Origin: Chitinivibrionales bacterium
GTDB lineage: Bacteria > Fibrobacterota > Chitinivibrionia > Chitinivibrionales > WJKA01
Assembly: GCA_014728215.1 (NCBI GenBank)
Contig: WJLZ01000026.1
Location: 1-45,911 of the forward strand
DNA: 45,911 nt
Direction: 5' to 3'
The translations under genes were made by a program, and so were the position numbers. Position 1 is the first letter of the stretch; each line of letters opens with the position of its first letter. Positions 43,177 through 45,911 of the stretch are shown in pieces. The notes beneath the pieces were generated by a model, which did no database searches, was not told where the DNA came from, and saw only the letters and a list, made by a program, of their open reading frames with translations.

Positions 43177-43212
43177 CATGTGCTTCCGGCACATGCGTTA
43201 AAACTAACGCAT
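43177..43212 (+). other. Two overlapping, mutually exclusive stem-loops in a 5' leader
   Basis: CATGTGC (43177-43183) pairs with GCACATG (43189-43195) across a TTCCG loop. ATGCGTTA (43193-43200) pairs with TAACGCAT (43205-43212) across AAAC. Both are perfect and share bases 43193-43195, so full formation of one blocks full formation of the other. The second ends 22 bases before the start codon at 43235. Confidence 0.45.
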
Positions 43213-43234
43213 TTCCGAGCATAATAAAAAGCGT

Positions 43235-44125
43235 ATGGAAGAATCAAAAACATTTGTATCCGGCATTACAACAGCAGACCCGTCGCGATATTTCAATTTC
43301 CCGGGATGCAGAAACTGTTTAACCCATCCCTGCAAAAAGCTCTGTTTCGGGGTAATCCGTCCGGGGAAATTCATGCTTGTCCATTCCCGGGATATCGGTA
43401 AGCCGGATTGTCCCTTTGTTTCCATGCTTCATGCCGAGGTTGAACATATTCTCCAGGACAGTTCGCTGCAGGAAATATCATATCACCTTGACGGCATAAC
43501 AGCGAATCTAACCCCCAGCGAGCAGCTCAGTTATGATATACGCCACTACGTTTTCGATTACAATGATCAGGCCGGAAGAGTCCGCTACCTTTGGTCCCTT
43601 ATCGACAGCGGTATTATCAAATTTGTCAGGATCCCGCTCAACTACATGCTGGATCCGAAACTCAGGAAATGGTTCAGCAATCAACAAATGGACATCATCG
43701 AAATGGCCGAAGCAGAAGAGGATGATTCCGGCGCCCCTGCGGTAACCGACCGTGTCCTCGATGAAGCCGCCGCCGTCTCTCTCTCCAACCCCCGGTGGGA
43801 ACACAGGGATGAGCAGAAAAAGCAATCCACCCCCGAGACAGTTGTCGAAGACGATGAGATCCTGCTTAAATGCGATACCCGGGGTCTCCCCGAAAACGCA
43901 ACGGTCTCATTTGACATCTTTGATATTTCCGACGGCTCCCGCCTTCGGATCGACACGGTTTCCGGCAAAACCGAGAACGACACCGTATCAGCCAATTGGA
44001 AAATTCAGGATCCTAATGATAAAGGCGAGGAGCTTAAGCTGGAATTCGAAGCCACTGCGCGGGGCAAAAAGAGCGGCCCGTGTGAGATTGCGGTAAAGAG
44101 TAGTGAGTTTGTGATTTCGGTTTAA
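43235..44125 (+). CDS. Protein with N-terminal Cys cluster and C-terminal Ig-like domain
   Basis: A 296-residue protein without signal peptide. The N-terminus carries CxxCx4Cx3C (C25, C28, C33, C37), which could bind zinc or form disulfides. The middle (~60-150) is helical and unrecognised; ~150-205 is an acidic, low-complexity linker. The last ~90 residues (LKCDTRGLPENATVSFDIFD, then VSANWKIQD and LKLEFEATARGKKSG) look like the Ig-like module often seen in secreted-toxin and VgrG-associated proteins. Such modules connect effectors to a delivery device. The two genes downstream, a secreted protein and a peptidase, fit such a setting, but no secretion apparatus is visible here. Function not known. 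Confidence 0.65.
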   Translation: MEESKTFVSGITTADPSRYFNFPGCRNCLTHPCKKLCFGVIRPGKFMLVHSRDIGKPDCPFVSMLHAEVEHILQDSSLQEISYHLDGITANLTPSEQLSYDIRHYVFDYNDQAGRVRYLWSLIDSGIIKFVRIPLNYMLDPKLRKWFSNQQMDIIEMAEAEEDDSGAPAVTDRVLDEAAAVSLSNPRWEHRDEQKKQSTPETVVEDDEILLKCDTRGLPENATVSFDIFDISDGSRLRIDTVSGKTENDTVSANWKIQDPNDKGEELKLEFEATARGKKSGPCEIAVKSSEFVISV

Positions 44126-44368
44126 GGCGCGGTTTTTTGCGGTCGCGTATAGTTTTAACATGCGATGCAAGCGCATGGCACAAAAAATGGTCGGTTAGTT
44201 AACTATAATTGTATAAATATGGTGCTAATGAAGGAAATAGATATTCAATTTTATATGGTATTCAACTATTATTAAAAGCGTTTTGGTATTTGTGGAATGC
44301 ATTGATATAAATTTATCGCATTCGTAAACACATGCCGCCAAAAGCGAACTTAACAACGAGGTTCAGGT

Positions 44369-45208
44369 ATGAATAGGATATGCAATACATATAGATATTG
44401 TTATTTAATCTTTACAATATCTCTTCTATTCAAGTCATATTTTAGTATTGCCTATTCTAATAACAGCCCTTATGCAAAGCCCTTCTTTTGTGATGATAAT
44501 ATACTTTCAAATTTTTACCTCGTAATAATTCAAACCGTACCAAAGAAATCTGAGATATCAAATCCAAAGACAGTGATTAATACTACAAATTATTCAAATC
44601 TCAAAGACGGATTTTTTGTAAATGTTGCTGCATATTTTTCCGAACGTGCTCATGCTTTGAAAGAGAAAAAAAAGTATAAGGAAGCCTATGTCAAAAATAG
44701 CGGATATTACGTATATAAAGAGTCTACCAACCGGTTGCCTGATATAATTAAAGCATTCGAATTGCGTACCATTGAATGGATGGTCCAAGCGGGGGAAAAT
44801 CACTGGATAATAAAAACTCTTTGTAAGCAAGATAGTGGTTATTCAAATATTTTTTATCTTATAAATTCACAGAAAAAGATGACGGTTGATTCTATACTTA
44901 TTTCAACTGCTGATAATTCTTTGAAAACCTGTATCTACTTTATTCATAATAAAAAGGTGCCGACGTTACTATCACATTATTTTGACAAAAAGGGTTATCA
45001 CAACTTTTTAACAGGTTCAAATTTAGACAGCGATGCAATGTCCACAACATTTAAATTCGAGAGTGATGGTGCAGGCGGAGGAGAAACATTCGATTTTGAA
45101 GATGTCGACGAAGACGGCATATTTGAACTTGTTTTTCGGGATTTGGAAAGAAATGAAATTCAACAAATAATTAAATGGAAGAACAACCATTTCAAAGAAT
45201 GTAAATAA
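44369..45208 (+). CDS. Exported protein with a DxDxDG-type C-terminal motif; immunity candidate
   Basis: A 279-residue protein with an N-terminal signal segment (YLIFTISLLFKSYFSIAYS) and thus probably periplasmic. The C-terminus has DVDEDGIFELVF (~245-256), a calcium-loop motif of the VCBS/FG-GAP kind found in periplasmic inhibitors such as Xanthomonas XAC2610. Codon and base use are clearly AT-rich compared with upstream genes, suggesting transfer. The next gene, an M15 peptidase, starts on the last base of its stop codon, so the two are translated together. I infer a protective partner against the peptidase; an independent secreted protein is also possible. I do not recognise the N-terminal two thirds. 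Confidence 0.65.
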   Translation: MNRICNTYRYCYLIFTISLLFKSYFSIAYSNNSPYAKPFFCDDNILSNFYLVIIQTVPKKSEISNPKTVINTTNYSNLKDGFFVNVAAYFSERAHALKEKKKYKEAYVKNSGYYVYKESTNRLPDIIKAFELRTIEWMVQAGENHWIIKTLCKQDSGYSNIFYLINSQKKMTVDSILISTADNSLKTCIYFIHNKKVPTLLSHYFDKKGYHNFLTGSNLDSDAMSTTFKFESDGAGGGETFDFEDVDEDGIFELVFRDLERNEIQQIIKWKNNHFKECK

Positions 45209-45911
45209 TGAGTACAGATTTTAAATACCAGCCTCCTACAAACACATGCGGCACGAAAGATGATGTGATTTCGCTTTTTGGTCAACCAAACATTGAACGT
45301 AAACTTACCTCTTTTTCTGCCAAGAAAAAACTTCTGGGAGACCCAACGTCAAGCGAATTCAAATCCCAAATCAAAAAAATTACTCTGCCGGGTTTTGGCC
45401 CTAAAAAGAACCAAACAAAAACTCTACGAATGCATAGTAAACTTCATAAGTTATTAACATCAGCATTCACGAATATTAAAGAACTGGTTAGTGACTACGA
45501 ATTGTATTTAGGATGTACATATGGTACTTATTTCAGATATTCAAAGAATTCTACTACTAGAAACGCAATCAAAAACAATAGCGATTATGATTCAATTAGA
45601 CCCAATGGAGATTGGCCTGACTGGGCTCACGATTGCGCTGAATATGATCGTAAAAAGAACCGCCTTGATGGAACTATACCCTATAACGGCCGTCAGTTAG
45701 TCAGGCGAGAATTACTATCAAATCACTCTTTCGGTACTGCAATTGATATCAATGCTGTAACAAATCCTTACCCCTCAAGGTCAAGAAGAGCAACTACAAG
45801 CTTTGATATGCGAAAAATGATTATTGGGATAATGGAAGAGCATGGCTTTTATTGGGGTGGATATTATCATGATTATATGCATTTTGAATATATGCTGGAC
45901 AAAATCATTGA
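45208..45911 (+). CDS. M15-family peptidoglycan peptidase (3' truncated by window end)
   Basis: The frame runs from the ATG at 45208, overlapping the previous stop by one base, to the window end without a stop: 234 residues plus two bases. The metallopeptidase M15 (VanY/D,D-carboxypeptidase) site is plain: SNHSFGTAIDIN with zinc ligands H173 and D180, and YMHFEY with ligand H225 and catalytic E227. NPYP after the first motif is also family-typical. These enzymes cut peptide crosslinks or stems of peptidoglycan. There is no signal peptide, unusual for a housekeeping carboxypeptidase but normal for an injected effector or a phage endolysin. The stretch is AT-rich like its partner. About 45 residues after the second motif are normally few, so little may be missing. 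Confidence 0.85.
   Translation, partial: MSTDFKYQPPTNTCGTKDDVISLFGQPNIERKLTSFSAKKKLLGDPTSSEFKSQIKKITLPGFGPKKNQTKTLRMHSKLHKLLTSAFTNIKELVSDYELYLGCTYGTYFRYSKNSTTRNAIKNNSDYDSIRPNGDWPDWAHDCAEYDRKKNRLDGTIPYNGRQLVRRELLSNHSFGTAIDINAVTNPYPSRSRRATTSFDMRKMIIGIMEEHGFYWGGYYHDYMHFEYMLDKII

Overview
The window comes from a Gram-negative bacterium. Evidence for this is an outer-membrane TonB-dependent receptor, three ExbB/ExbD/TonB-type energising proteins, several lipoproteins and periplasmic binding proteins. A sorting-domain-like tail on the truncated first gene, hybrid kinases with GGIAHDFNN-type H boxes and a CgeB-type glycosyltransferase would suit a member of the FCB group such as Fibrobacterota/Chitinivibrionia, but the taxonomic call is weak. 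No rRNA, tRNA, CRISPR array or insertion sequence was seen.

Region 1 (1-1.4 kb) holds the 3' end of a probably secreted protein and a PilZ-like gene. Region 2 (1.4-28.2 kb) is a large phosphorus-acquisition island. It contains a phosphate-binding protein with a hybrid sensor kinase (1397-4989); two PhoU-like genes and a Na/Pi cotransporter on the minus strand (5067-7941); pstS-pstC-pstA-phoB-phoR (8564-13953); a 1454-residue TonB-dependent receptor with six N-terminal carboxypeptidase-regulatory-like repeats (14274-18638); a beta-helix-type lipoprotein (19000-20553); a MORN-type lipoprotein (20722-21354); and a DUF3450-TtpC-ExbB-ExbD-TonB-TPR-pstB-phoU gene run (21537-28157).

Six promoter regions in this island carry the same signal: arrays of a (C/T)TAACA-like hexamer repeated at exact 11-bp steps. 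They lie before pstS1, the orphan phoU-like gene, pstS2, the receptor, the beta-helix lipoprotein (two arrays) and the DUF3450/TonB operon. I read them as PhoB boxes. The inferred picture is one phosphate-starvation regulon that builds a route across the whole envelope: receptor and surface lipoproteins, a dedicated TonB energiser, the Pst ABC importer, and the PhoB/PhoR/PhoU control circuit. The ATPase PstB is not with its permease but at the end of the TonB operon.

Region 3 (28.3-37.3 kb) is ordinary and mixed: an ABC exporter, the GTPase YchF, an acyltransferase with an added zinc ribbon, two small lipoproteins, a double-STAS protein and a divergent 7TM hybrid kinase. Region 4 (37.4-42.8 kb) is a minus-strand operon of aminotransferase, HAD phosphatase and GH39-like glycosidase with a divergent CgeB-like glycosyltransferase. 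Region 5 (42.8-45.9 kb) looks accessory. A perfect CRP-type palindrome and promoter precede a Cys-rich/Ig-like protein. An AT-rich pair follows, a secreted protein overlapping by one base with an M15 peptidase cut by the window end, which could be an immunity/effector pair.
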